A stretch of 64,000 nucleotides of DNA from Bacteroides fragilis (GTDB lineage: Bacteria > Bacteroidota > Bacteroidia > Bacteroidales > Bacteroidaceae), in NCBI RefSeq assembly GCF_019583405.1, contig NZ_SZUU01000007.1, positions 62,001 through 126,000 of the forward strand, given 5' to 3'. The position numbers and the translations under genes are program-made. Positions 16,808 through 25,683 of this stretch are shown here, piece by piece (position 1 is the first letter of the stretch; every line of letters begins with the position of its first letter). The notes below the pieces were generated by a model. The model ran no database searches. It worked only from the letters and a program-made list of their open reading frames with translations, and was not told where the DNA came from.

Positions 16808-17410
16808 ATGATGAATCACCAACCCGAAATAGCCATCGTAGAGGCGAACACCCTCACCAGCCTGGGACTGAAAACAATACTGGAGAGGATGATCCCCATG
16901 GCAGTCATCCGCACGTTTCCCGGTTTCGGCGAACTGATGGACGACACACCGGACATGTACGCTCATTACTTCATCTCCGCACAGATCTATGTGGAGCATA
17001 ATGCTTTCTTCCTCCCCCGGAAACGGAAAACCATCGTACTGGCGGGAGACAGTCACCAATTCCAGCTTTCGGGCGTCCCGATACTCAACATCTACCAGAC
17101 GGAAGAGGGGTTGGTGAAGGACATCCTGAAACTCCACCAGCACGCGCACCACGACGGTTATCCGGTGAAGGACATGCCTCCTGCCACGCCTGCCGCCACC
17201 GGACACGAGCTCTCGGCACGCGAGATCGAGGTACTGGTGCTGATCACCAAAGGGCTGATCAACAAAGAAATCGCCGACAAGCTGAATATCAGCCTAACTA
17301 CGGTGATCACACACCGGAAGAACATCACCGAGAAGTTGGGCATCAAGTCGGTCTCCGGACTGACCATCTATGCGGTGATGAACGGATATGTGGAGGCGGA
17401 CAGGATATAA
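16808..17410 (+). CDS. LuxR-type DNA-binding regulator with atypical receiver
   Basis: 200 residues from the ATG at 16808 (MMNHQPEIAIVEAN). The C-terminal GerE/LuxR helix-turn-helix is clear (about 135-195: LSAREIEVLVLITKGLINKEIADKLNISLTTVITHRKNI). The N-terminal part resembles a receiver domain, but the strand that should end in the phospho-acceptor Asp reads AHYFISAQIYVEH, so phosphorylation seems unlikely. It starts 5 nt after the FAD oxidoreductase stop and may be co-transcribed. Regulatory targets are unknown. Confidence 0.8.
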   Translation: MMNHQPEIAIVEANTLTSLGLKTILERMIPMAVIRTFPGFGELMDDTPDMYAHYFISAQIYVEHNAFFLPRKRKTIVLAGDSHQFQLSGVPILNIYQTEEGLVKDILKLHQHAHHDGYPVKDMPPATPAATGHELSAREIEVLVLITKGLINKEIADKLNISLTTVITHRKNITEKLGIKSVSGLTIYAVMNGYVEADRI

Positions 17411-17418
17411 GCCTGCTT

Positions 17419-17554
17419 TTCACCACAGAGGACACAGAGGATATTTTGAGTTATCGATTGCGCTGTGGGCGCTGTCCGCCTTGTCCGCTCTGTGTACCCT
17501 ATATACACTACCCTATATTCACTATATACCTTACTCCGTGTCCCCTGTGGTGAA
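17419..17554. repeat. inverted-repeat element (family C copy), no gene
   Basis: 136 bp with ends TTCACCACAGAGGACACAGA and the inverse of TTCACCACAGGGGACACGGA. It starts 8 nt after the stop codon of the LuxR-type gene. The inside contains CGCTGTGGGCGCTGTCCGCC-like short repeats and no supported ORF. The left arm is nearly identical to the left arm of the GxxExxY element. Confidence 0.8.
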
Positions 17555-17588
17555 TCTGTGGGAAAGCACAAATCCTAATAAATGAGGA

Positions 17589-17619
17589 TTGCCGTTTAAC
17601 ATTTTTTGCCGCATCTTTG
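17589..17619 (+). promoter_or_regulatory. probable promoter of the TonB receptor gene
   Basis: TTG at 17589-17591, a 20-nt spacer and CATCTTTG at 17612-17619, one mismatch from TAnnTTTG. The start codon lies 29 nt downstream. Confidence 0.5.
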
Positions 17620-17647
17620 CAAACGAATCAATGAAAAGATACAGTAA

Positions 17648-20050
17648 ATGAAGAAAAACAGCATTCTTATTGCCCTTGCCCTCCTTTCCGCCAGCGGAAC
17701 AGGAGCCGAGGAGCTGCCGAAAGACACACTGAAGGTGATAGACGTAGAAGAGATCGTAATCATCGCCGCTCCGAAAGAAAACCGCAAACTACGGGAGCTG
17801 CCGACCGCAGTCACCATGCTCTCGCAGCAGGATATGCAAGCCAACCAGGTAAATTCCATCAAAAGCCTGACCGCCCTTGTGCCGAACATCTTCATACCGG
17901 ACTATGGTTCAAGACTGACTTCCGCCATCTATATCCGCGGAATCGGTTCACGCATCAACACGCCTTCCGTCGGGTTGTACGTGGACAACGTGCCTTATAT
18001 AGACAAATCGGCGTTCGACTTCAACTACGCCGACATCGAACGCATCGACGTGCTGCGCGGTCCTCAAGGGACCCTCTACGGACGCAACACCATGGGCGGA
18101 CTGATCAAGGTGCACACCAAATCGCCTTTCAGCTATCAGGGTACCGACCTCCGTCTGAGTGCCGGAAGCTACAACAATTACAACGCTTCCGTAACCCACT
18201 ACCATCGTGTATCGGATCAATTCGCTTTTTCAACCGGGGGATTCTACGAATACGGCGGGGGATTTTTCAAGAATACCTACCTTAACAAAAGAATAGACAA
18301 GAGTCAGGCAGCAGGCGGACGGTTCCGCGGCATTTACCTGCCCGGCGAGAACCTGAAGCTGGACCTGAACATCAGCTACGAGTACAGCCACGAAGGGGGA
18401 TATCCGTACTTCTACACAGGAAGAGTGGACCCGGCGGAAAGAGAGGACGATCCTCGAAAAGAACGAATCGGCAAGATCTCGTACAACGACGAGAGCACCT
18501 ACCGCCGCGGACTGCTGAATGCGGGAGTCAACATAGAGTACCAGGCGCAGAAGTTCATCCTGAGCGCCGTAACCGGATTCCAGAACCTGAACGACCGCAT
18601 GTTTCTCGACCAGGACTTCACGGAGAAGAACATATTCAACCTGATCCAGAAGCAGAAACTGAACACCATCTCGGAGGAGGTGATGCTGAAATCGAAACCG
18701 GGAAGCAACTGGCAATGGACTACGGGTGCCTTCGGTTTCTATCAGTGGCTGAACACGGACGGACCGGTGATATTTAAAGAAGACGGGGTAAAAGAGGTGA
18801 TAGAGGGCAACGCCAACAAGGCTTTCGCCAACTTAGGCCCCAAAGCCCCCCGGATGGCGCTGACGGTGAACAACCCGACACTCCGCGTCAGCGGCAACTT
18901 TGACACTCCGATATTGAGCGGAGCAATCTACCACCAGTCTACATTCAACAACCTCCTCACCGAAGGGCTGTCCTTTACCGCCGGCCTGCGCCTGGACTAT
19001 GAAAAGATATCAATGACGTACAACTCCGCCAGTGACCCGATGGACTTTGACTTCAGCATCAGCATGCCGCCCATGCTAAACCTGAAGGACCAGCACATGA
19101 AAGCCCCGGCATCCTTCAAAGGCAAGCTGAAAAACGATTACCTGCAATTGCTCCCAAAATTCGCCCTGCAATATGAATGGCAGAAAGGGAACAACGTTTA
19201 CGCGACGGTTTCACGCGGATACCGTTCGGGAGGATACAACGTGCAGATGTTCTCCGACCTGGTGCAGGGCGAACTGAAGAATTCGATGAAAACCGCCATG
19301 ATGGAAAGCGAAGTGTTTAAGAAATACGCCGGGATGATCGGCCAAATGATGCCGGAAGAGCAGATCGACGTAAAGGCATCAACCACGTATAAGCCCGAAT
19401 ACTCGTGGAATTACGAAGTGGGCTCGCACCTCACCCTGTGGGAAGGCCGTCTCTGGGCCGACCTCGCCGCCTATTATATGGATACGCGCGACCAACAGAT
19501 AGCGCAGTTTGCCGAAAGCGGACTGGGACGCATCACCATCAATGCCGGCAAGAGCCGAAGTTATGGTGCCGAAGTCGCCCTGCGCAGCAGCCTGACAGAC
19601 GCGCTCAGCCTGAACGCCAGCTACGGATATACGTATGCCACGTTCACCGATTACGTCGTCCGCCAAAAAAAGGAGGACGGCAGCCTGCAAGAAAAAGAGA
19701 ACTATAACGGCAACTACGTCCCTTTCGTCCCGAAACATACGCTCAACGCGGGCGCGCAATACATCTTCCGCATCTCTCCCCGCCACTGGCTGGACCGGGT
19801 ACAGGTGAACTTGAACTACAACGGTGCCGGACGGATCTACTGGACGGAGCAGAATAACGTCAGCCAGTCGTTCTACGGAACTCTGAACGGGCGTGTCAGC
19901 CTGGCAAAGGGGAACGGACAAATCGACTTCTGGGTTCGCAATGCGCTGGATAAGAAGTATGCCGCGTTCTATTTCGAATCAATGGGCAACGGATTCATGC
20001 AGAAAGGTCGTCCGGTGCACTTCGGAGTAGACATAAGATGCCGATTCTGA
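17648..20050 (+). CDS. TonB-dependent outer-membrane receptor
   Basis: 800 residues. A signal peptide (1-20, ending SGTGA) is followed by a TonB-box-like VEEIVIIAAP. The plug domain covers about 45-165 (ELPTAVTMLSQQDMQ, IYIRGIGSRINTPSVGLYVDNVPY, IDVLRGPQGTLYGRNTMGGLIKV). A 22-strand-type barrel follows, ending in Phe (FGVDIRCRF). There is no CarboxypepD-like N-terminal domain and no SusD partner, so it is a siderophore/vitamin-type receptor rather than a glycan importer. The ligand is unknown. It is monocistronic, with its own promoter and a strong terminator at 20096. Confidence 0.93.
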   Translation: MKKNSILIALALLSASGTGAEELPKDTLKVIDVEEIVIIAAPKENRKLRELPTAVTMLSQQDMQANQVNSIKSLTALVPNIFIPDYGSRLTSAIYIRGIGSRINTPSVGLYVDNVPYIDKSAFDFNYADIERIDVLRGPQGTLYGRNTMGGLIKVHTKSPFSYQGTDLRLSAGSYNNYNASVTHYHRVSDQFAFSTGGFYEYGGGFFKNTYLNKRIDKSQAAGGRFRGIYLPGENLKLDLNISYEYSHEGGYPYFYTGRVDPAEREDDPRKERIGKISYNDESTYRRGLLNAGVNIEYQAQKFILSAVTGFQNLNDRMFLDQDFTEKNIFNLIQKQKLNTISEEVMLKSKPGSNWQWTTGAFGFYQWLNTDGPVIFKEDGVKEVIEGNANKAFANLGPKAPRMALTVNNPTLRVSGNFDTPILSGAIYHQSTFNNLLTEGLSFTAGLRLDYEKISMTYNSASDPMDFDFSISMPPMLNLKDQHMKAPASFKGKLKNDYLQLLPKFALQYEWQKGNNVYATVSRGYRSGGYNVQMFSDLVQGELKNSMKTAMMESEVFKKYAGMIGQMMPEEQIDVKASTTYKPEYSWNYEVGSHLTLWEGRLWADLAAYYMDTRDQQIAQFAESGLGRITINAGKSRSYGAEVALRSSLTDALSLNASYGYTYATFTDYVVRQKKEDGSLQEKENYNGNYVPFVPKHTLNAGAQYIFRISPRHWLDRVQVNLNYNGAGRIYWTEQNNVSQSFYGTLNGRVSLAKGNGQIDFWVRNALDKKYAAFYFESMGNGFMQKGRPVHFGVDIRCRF

Positions 20051-20095
20051 AACAATAAAACCAGACATAAGATCGACTAATTTTTAGTTTAAAAA

Positions 20096-20135
20096 GTAAG
20101 GGGCGTTAGTTTAAAACCAACGCCCCTTACCTTTT
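20096..20135. terminator. strong hairpin terminator
   Basis: GTAAGGGGCGTT (20096-20107) pairs perfectly with AACGCCCCTTAC (20119-20130), followed on the plus strand by CTTTT and preceded by AAAAA, so it can act on both strands. It lies between the convergent TonB receptor and zinc-ribbon protein genes. Confidence 0.88.
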
Positions 20136-20203
20136 ACACCAACCGCCTTTTGGTTTTAAACCAACGAAGAGTATCCTCTCAACATCTATACCGCATTCTC
20201 GGT

Positions 20204-21178
20204 TTATTCGTTAATAGCCCCGCAATGAGGACATTGCCCCTTCCTTCGGAGTTTCTGCCCGCAGTTCCCGCAACAGTATTTATAGCCGGAGTTCCTACGC
20301 ACTTTCTTTACAAAAAGCCAAATAAAACCGGCCAGGAAGAGATAGCCGATATAAATGTGAGTGGTCAGGATGAAGAAGAAATAACAGAAAATGCAGCAAG
20401 ACATCAGCCCCAGCAAGTAGAAGACGGCGGCCGCCGGAGTAAGCTGGCGGAACAGATCGTCGAGCACGGCCAAGGTGACAATGATAAACAGCCAAATGCC
20501 GGTCAGGAATACCGAAAGAATGAAAGGCACCTTGAATGGCGACAAGGTGGGATTGAAGTAAAAATGCTCCCAAGTATCGGGTACAAACACTTGCATCGTC
20601 TCGTAGACGGTAGCGCTGAACGCCATCAGCAGACAGAGGAAAAGAGGATAGACGCTGTCGATATCATTGAAGTAGACCATCTGCAACCGCTTTTTCATAA
20701 AAGCACGGAGCAGCCAGACCCCGACAAACAAGGCGAATATAAAAACAAAATATGAAGCGTGGGTATCACTGAACAGATGGATGAACTGTGAAATACTGTC
20801 AGTCGGCACGAACGAGCGCACCAACTCTTTATTACGTACCCATCCCTGCACTTCCTGAGAACGGGCCACTTTTACCCAGATACTGTCTATACTGTCCTGA
20901 GGATGGACAGAAAACTCCGCTACGACCACACGGTCACCCTTGTACAGATTGACATAAGCATCCTTCAACGGAAGATATTCCAACCGGACCGAATCGTCCA
21001 GTACCTCCAGGTTCGTGTTCCACGTATAATGATACTTGGAAAGGTAAGTCAGAGAGTCTTTGGTCTTCCGACTTACTCCCTCCACCGGAAGATCAGGCAG
21101 GGAATAACGGCAGGAAGCCAGCAGAACCATAACCACCGAACAACACAAAACTACGCAGAACCGGACCTTCTCTCTCAT
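20204..21178 (-). CDS. membrane lipoprotein with SH3-like and zinc-ribbon segments
   Basis: 324 residues. A lipoprotein-type signal ends at Cys23 (VMVLLASCRYS). Residues 60-125 resemble a bacterial SH3 segment (YVNLYKGDRVVVAE, IWVKVARSQEVQGWVRNKEL). About five membrane helices span 140-300. The C-terminus is a zinc ribbon with two CxxC pairs (CCGNCGQKLRRKGQCPHCGA). I do not know the function. It overlaps the U32 peptidase gene by 4 nt (21175-21178), so it is the last gene of the metA transcript. Confidence 0.75.
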   Translation of the reverse strand: MREKVRFCVVLCCSVVMVLLASCRYSLPDLPVEGVSRKTKDSLTYLSKYHYTWNTNLEVLDDSVRLEYLPLKDAYVNLYKGDRVVVAEFSVHPQDSIDSIWVKVARSQEVQGWVRNKELVRSFVPTDSISQFIHLFSDTHASYFVFIFALFVGVWLLRAFMKKRLQMVYFNDIDSVYPLFLCLLMAFSATVYETMQVFVPDTWEHFYFNPTLSPFKVPFILSVFLTGIWLFIIVTLAVLDDLFRQLTPAAAVFYLLGLMSCCIFCYFFFILTTHIYIGYLFLAGFIWLFVKKVRRNSGYKYCCGNCGQKLRRKGQCPHCGAINE

Positions 21179-23001
21179 AAGGCACTCACTTTCATCTGGC
21201 AGTTCCGGCAGTCAAATTCCAGGCGGAAGCGTTTGCCGTCCGTCGATACCAGATAATAGGGTTCACGATACGGAGAGCGTTCCCGTTGATGAACCGGACA
21301 CCAGCCCATGCTGTAGCGCAGGCAATGTTTGCAGAACATCAGCACCGCCTTCTCCACAGGCGTCTGTTCAAAAGCAGGAGCAATGCTTGCCACGCCATGC
21401 CCGGCATAAAAAGAGGCAGCCCGCGCATTCATCACATTTCCCAGATAGGTCAACGTCGTCTGCGGAAAAGCATGAGTCGTAGGCCTAAGCACCGCCAGCT
21501 CTCTCCGGTAGTTGATACGGCGGGCGGCAATCAGTTTCTCAATCGCCTGCCGGCGGAAATCGGCCAATACCGAAGCAGGCAGAAACCAGTTCTCCGTGAA
21601 GTCGATGTCGACGCGTAGCGCTTCAAAAGGAGTGTTGCCAAACTTCGCCAGCTGCGTCTTCAGGTTCTCTTCCTGTGGTGTACGTGCCGGCTCTTTCTCA
21701 CGTGCCAGAGACAAAGTTACACTGTTATCATCCTCATCCGTCAGCATCAGGGCGAATCCGAAGGCAGTGTCCGCCAGCCGGACAGACACACCAATCTTAC
21801 GCTCGGACGACCGGCGGGCGAGCGTCTTCTCAAACTCCTGGTCGAAGTTACGGTACAACACCGTTCGGGGCTTGATGCGGGGCATCTCCTGCGGATAGAG
21901 CTTATTGCCCTCCACACGGTTGATGCGGAAACCTTGCAGTTTGCCTTGCTCGTCAATGTAGCAAACACCGTCACCGTTATTGAACGACTTCAATCCCGCC
22001 ACGGTCAGATAATTCCCCCTGGCCTCTTTCATCGTCCCCATCTCCTCTCCTAACGACTTAGGGGTATCGAACGAAAAAACATCCCTGGTGCGCCCGTGCA
22101 GGAAATAATGCGTAAAACCCCGGCTGAAACTCTTGTCCAACTGAGGCTTGAAAGCATAACGGCAGCTGCCGGAAGAAGCACGCACATACTCCTTGCGGCG
22201 GGCAAGGATGGCATCCAGCTTCTGGCGGTAGGCGGCCGTCACGTTCTTTACATACGAAACGTCCTTCAACCGGCCTTCTATCTTGAAAGAAGAGGCACCG
22301 GCATCGAGCAGAGCCTCCAGCTCCTCACTTTGGTTGAGATCCTTGAGTGAAAGAAGATGTTTGTCCTTCGCAATCACCCGGTCGTTCGAATCGACCAGGC
22401 TGAACGGCAAACGACAGAACTGGGCACACTCACCCCGGTTGGCACTACGCCCGAAACAAGCCTGGCTGACGTAGCACTGCCCGCTATAACTTACACAGAG
22501 CGCTCCGTGCACAAAGATTTCCAGAGGCACGTCGGGGCAGGCTTCATGTATCTTGCCGATCTCCCGTAACGAAAGTTCACGCGCCAACACCACTTGCCGG
22601 AAGCCGGCATCGGCCAGAAATCTCACTTTCTCTACCGTACGGTTATCCATCTGCGTGCTGGCGTGCAACGGAATGGGTGGCAACTTCAGACCAGTGATTC
22701 CCATATCCTGCACGATCAACGCATCTACACCGACACGATACAGAGTCCAGATCATCTCCTCGGTCTCCTTCAGTTCTTCATCTTTCAGGATCGTATTGAC
22801 TGTGACATAAATCCGCACGTTATACAAATGGGCATACTCCACCAAAGCGGCTATATCTTCCAATGAATTGACCGCTGCGGCACGGGCACCGAACTTCGGC
22901 GCACCGATATATACGGCATCCGCCCCATGATCGATGGCAGCCATGCCGCATTCCAGGTTTTTGGCCGGAGCCAGCAATTCTATCTTACGTTGTTTTATCA
23001 T
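21175..23001 (-). CDS. U32-family peptidase / tRNA- or rRNA-modifying protein
   Basis: 608 residues. The U32 core is at the N-terminus (MIKQRKIELLAPAKNLECGMAAIDHGADAVYIG). The cysteine-rich signature CYVSQACFGRSANRGECAQFCRLPF lies near 178-202. A long C-terminal extension carries further Cys pairs (MFCKHCLRYSMGWCPVH, FDCRNCQMK). Several U32 proteins (TrhP, RlhA) act in RNA hydroxylation, so the peptidase label may be historic. Overlaps metA by 4 nt and the zinc-ribbon lipoprotein by 4 nt, so the three genes are coupled. Confidence 0.9.
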   Translation of the reverse strand: MIKQRKIELLAPAKNLECGMAAIDHGADAVYIGAPKFGARAAAVNSLEDIAALVEYAHLYNVRIYVTVNTILKDEELKETEEMIWTLYRVGVDALIVQDMGITGLKLPPIPLHASTQMDNRTVEKVRFLADAGFRQVVLARELSLREIGKIHEACPDVPLEIFVHGALCVSYSGQCYVSQACFGRSANRGECAQFCRLPFSLVDSNDRVIAKDKHLLSLKDLNQSEELEALLDAGASSFKIEGRLKDVSYVKNVTAAYRQKLDAILARRKEYVRASSGSCRYAFKPQLDKSFSRGFTHYFLHGRTRDVFSFDTPKSLGEEMGTMKEARGNYLTVAGLKSFNNGDGVCYIDEQGKLQGFRINRVEGNKLYPQEMPRIKPRTVLYRNFDQEFEKTLARRSSERKIGVSVRLADTAFGFALMLTDEDDNSVTLSLAREKEPARTPQEENLKTQLAKFGNTPFEALRVDIDFTENWFLPASVLADFRRQAIEKLIAARRINYRRELAVLRPTTHAFPQTTLTYLGNVMNARAASFYAGHGVASIAPAFEQTPVEKAVLMFCKHCLRYSMGWCPVHQRERSPYREPYYLVSTDGKRFRLEFDCRNCQMKVSAL

Positions 23002-23915
23002 CTGATATCTTCAATATTATAAGGAGTCTCCTGATAGACGAAATAGTTCAGCCAGTTGGAGAACAACAGGTTGGCATGTCCGCGCCAACGCACCAGCGGC
23101 CCCTTGTCCGGATCATCATCTACATAATAATTGCGAGGAACCTCGATAGGCAGACCTTTCGACACATCCCGGCGGTATTCCGTATCCAGTGTCAACGGCG
23201 AATATTCCGAGTGCCCCGTCACAAAGAACTCACGCCCACCGCGAGCCACCACCATATACACTCCCGAGTCGTCCGACTCCGAAAGCAATGTCAGTTCAGG
23301 CACCTTTAGTATATCTTCTTTCCGCACTTCCGTATGCCGGCTATGGGGAACATAAAATTCATCATCGAACCCGCGGAAGATGGGATGCAACGGAAGCAAC
23401 GTGCGATGTTTGAAAATGCCGAACATCTTCTTATCCAGTGCATACTTGGGCACACCGTAATGATGGTACAGACCGGCCTGTGCGGCCCAGCATATATAGA
23501 GCGTAGAGGTGACATGGGTACGTGCCCAGTCGAATATCTCCGTTATTTCGTTCCAATAATTCACCTCCTCGAAATCCATCTGCTCTACCGGCGCACCGGT
23601 AATGATCATACCGTCATACTTATCGCCTCTCATCTTGTCGAAGTCGGTATAAAATGTTTTCATGTGCTCTATCGGAGTGTTCTTTGAAGTGTGGCTCTTT
23701 ATCTTCATAAAAGATATCTCCACCTGAAGCGGAGTGTTCGAGAGCAGACGCACCAAGTCTGTTTCTGTCGTAATCTTCAACGGCATCAGGTTGAGAATGA
23801 CAATGCGTAGCGGGCGGATGTCCTGTCGTGTTGCGCGGGAGTTGTCTATCACAAAGATATTCTCCTCTTTCAATAGTTCTATCGCAGGAAGCTTATCAGG
23901 TAAATTTAAAGGCAT
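22998..23915 (-). CDS. metA: homoserine O-succinyltransferase/acetyltransferase
   Basis: 305 residues, the normal MetA length. Activates homoserine for methionine synthesis. The catalytic Cys lies in STLYICWAAQAGLYHHYGVPKYAL, with MIITGAPVEQMDFEEVNYW before it and the His/Glu region FVTGHSEYSPLTLDTEY near 235. Whether succinyl- or acetyl-CoA is used cannot be decided from sequence alone. It is the first gene of a three-gene minus-strand operon. Confidence 0.95.
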   Translation of the reverse strand: MPLNLPDKLPAIELLKEENIFVIDNSRATRQDIRPLRIVILNLMPLKITTETDLVRLLSNTPLQVEISFMKIKSHTSKNTPIEHMKTFYTDFDKMRGDKYDGMIITGAPVEQMDFEEVNYWNEITEIFDWARTHVTSTLYICWAAQAGLYHHYGVPKYALDKKMFGIFKHRTLLPLHPIFRGFDDEFYVPHSRHTEVRKEDILKVPELTLLSESDDSGVYMVVARGGREFFVTGHSEYSPLTLDTEYRRDVSKGLPIEVPRNYYVDDDPDKGPLVRWRGHANLLFSNWLNYFVYQETPYNIEDIR

Positions 23916-23942
23916 AATTGCATACGTATTTAATAATCAATG

Positions 23943-23950
23943 CAAAAATA
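23943..23950 (-). promoter_or_regulatory. probable -7 box of metA
   Basis: The minus strand reads TATTTTTG, a match to TAnnTTTG, 28 nt before the metA start codon. No well-spaced -33 element is seen. Confidence 0.4.
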
Positions 23951-24074
23951 GTGTTTTCCTTATTTAGAAGATATACAAATTAAAACATTTTAATCAAAAA
24001 CGATACCAACTAATGATTAAAAACTCTATTTTTGTACCTACAAATTAGTACTAATAATTAAAATATCAAACAAA

Positions 24075-24245
24075 ATGGCTTACGTAATTAGTGACGATTG
24101 TATTGCTTGCGGAACTTGTATTGACGAGTGTCCGGTTGGCGCTATCTCTGAAGGTGATATTTATTCAATTGATCCTGAACAGTGTACAGACTGTGGTACT
24201 TGCGCAGATGTATGTCCTTCTGAAGCAATTCACCCAGCTGAATAA
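24075..24245 (+). CDS. 2x[4Fe-4S] ferredoxin
   Basis: A 56-residue protein with two complete CxxCxxCxxxCP clusters: CIACGTCIDECPVG (residues 9-22) and CTDCGTCADVCPSE (37-50). Clostridial-type small electron carrier for low-potential redox reactions. A TATTTTTG box lies at 24027-24034, 41 nt upstream, and a hairpin terminator directly follows, so it is a single-gene transcript. The start is the only in-frame ATG. Confidence 0.95.
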   Translation: MAYVISDDCIACGTCIDECPVGAISEGDIYSIDPEQCTDCGTCADVCPSEAIHPAE

Positions 24246-24267
24246 TACAATCCTCCAAAACAAGATA

Positions 24268-24305
24268 AAGGCTGCTTTCCTGATGGAAAAGCGGCCTTTA
24301 TTGAT
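24268..24305 (+). terminator. ferredoxin gene terminator
   Basis: GGCTGCTTT (24270-24278) pairs with AAAGCGGCC (24288-24296) with one G-U pair, followed by TTTATTGATTTTT. Confidence 0.8.
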
Positions 24306-24346
24306 TTTTACCCCTACCCGGGTATTGAAACCGGATACTCTTAAAA

Positions 24347-24388
24347 ATAAAGAAGGATGCATCTTTTCACTGATGACACCCTTCTTCT
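24347..24388 (-). terminator. aspartate aminotransferase gene terminator
   Basis: On the minus strand a GAAGAAGG...CCTTCTT stem with extra pairing near the loop is followed by TATTTTTAAG, 20 nt after the stop of the aminotransferase gene. Confidence 0.65.
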
Positions 24389-24407
24389 CTATCTGATTGG
24401 CAGAGGC

Positions 24408-25601
24408 TTATTTCAGTTTAGCCAATGCTTCTTTGATACGACGGATCGCTTCAACTATATTTTCATCGCTGGTGGCATAGCTCATACGGATGCATTCGGG
24501 AGCACCGAACGAAGTACCGCCTACACACGCTACATGGGCATCCTCAAGCAGATACATCGCCAGATCATCCGAATTCTCAATCTTACGATTCCCAACAGAT
24601 TTACCAAAGAAAGAACTACATTTAGGGAACAGGTAGAAAGCACCTTCCGGTACATTTACCTCAAATCCCGGAACTTCTTTCGCCAACTTCACAATCAGGT
24701 TACGACGACGTTCGAAAGCTTGACGCATTTCTTCAACCGGAGCCTGAGAACCTGTATAAGCAGCCTCAGCAGCCTTCTGAGAAACTGAGCAAGGCCCCGA
24801 AGTATATTGTCCCTGAAGTTTATTGCAGGCTTTCACAATCCATTCCGGACCGGCAATGAAACCAATTCTCCATCCGGTCATCGCATACGCTTTTGACACG
24901 CCATTAACAATCACGGTACGATCTTTCATCTCGGGGAACTGAGCAATGCTCTGATGTTTTCCAATATAATTGATATGCTCATAAATCTCGTCGGCAATAA
25001 CGATAACCTGCGGATACTTAGCCAATACGGCAGCCAAACCGGCCAATTCTTCTTTGCTATAAACCGAACCGGTCGGGTTAGACGGTGAGCAAAGAATCAA
25101 AGCTTTGGTCTTCGGAGTGATGGCAGCTTCCAGTTGGGCAGGAGTTATTTTAAAATCCTGTTCGATACTGGCAGTTACAATCACCGGAGTACCTTCGGCC
25201 AATTTCACCATTTCCGGATAACTTACCCAGTAAGGAGCAGGTACAATCACCTCATCACCCGGATTCACCAACACCATAATAGTGTTACATACAGATTGTT
25301 TTGCACCATTTGCACAAGAAATCTGAGCGGCCGTATATTCCAGACCGTTTTCTTTCTTCAATTTCTCTACGATAGCATTACGCAAAGCCGGATAGCCCGG
25401 AACCGGAGAGTAGCGAGAGAAGTTGTCATCTACCGCTTTCTTGGCAGCTTCTTTGATGTGATCGGGAGTATTGAAATCGGGTTCTCCCACACTGAGGTTA
25501 ATTACATCAACACCCTGAGCTTTCAGCTCAGCGCTTTTTTGCGACATAGCAAGAGTCGCCGAAGGCGACAAGCTGTTCAAACGGTCTGATAGTTGGTTCA
25601 T
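24408..25601 (-). CDS. aspC: aspartate aminotransferase (class I/II PLP enzyme)
   Basis: 397 residues. Interconverts aspartate/2-oxoglutarate and oxaloacetate/glutamate. Features are VINLSVGEPDFNTPDHI near 34, CANGAKQSVCNTI near 97, LCSPSNPTGSVYSKEEL near 170, DEIYEHI near 204 and the PLP lysine in VNGVSKAYAMTGWRIGFIAGP near 233. The C-terminal Arg region is CIRMSYATSDENI. This is the aspartate aminotransferase I-gamma type. Monocistronic, ending in its own terminator. Confidence 0.93.
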   Translation of the reverse strand: MNQLSDRLNSLSPSATLAMSQKSAELKAQGVDVINLSVGEPDFNTPDHIKEAAKKAVDDNFSRYSPVPGYPALRNAIVEKLKKENGLEYTAAQISCANGAKQSVCNTIMVLVNPGDEVIVPAPYWVSYPEMVKLAEGTPVIVTASIEQDFKITPAQLEAAITPKTKALILCSPSNPTGSVYSKEELAGLAAVLAKYPQVIVIADEIYEHINYIGKHQSIAQFPEMKDRTVIVNGVSKAYAMTGWRIGFIAGPEWIVKACNKLQGQYTSGPCSVSQKAAEAAYTGSQAPVEEMRQAFERRRNLIVKLAKEVPGFEVNVPEGAFYLFPKCSSFFGKSVGNRKIENSDDLAMYLLEDAHVACVGGTSFGAPECIRMSYATSDENIVEAIRRIKEALAKLK

Positions 25602-25683
25602 TTCGTATCTATTTTATTGTTGTTGAGTGAATTTGATTGCAAAATAAACTATAATATTTGATATATGAAAGCAAATAGACAGT

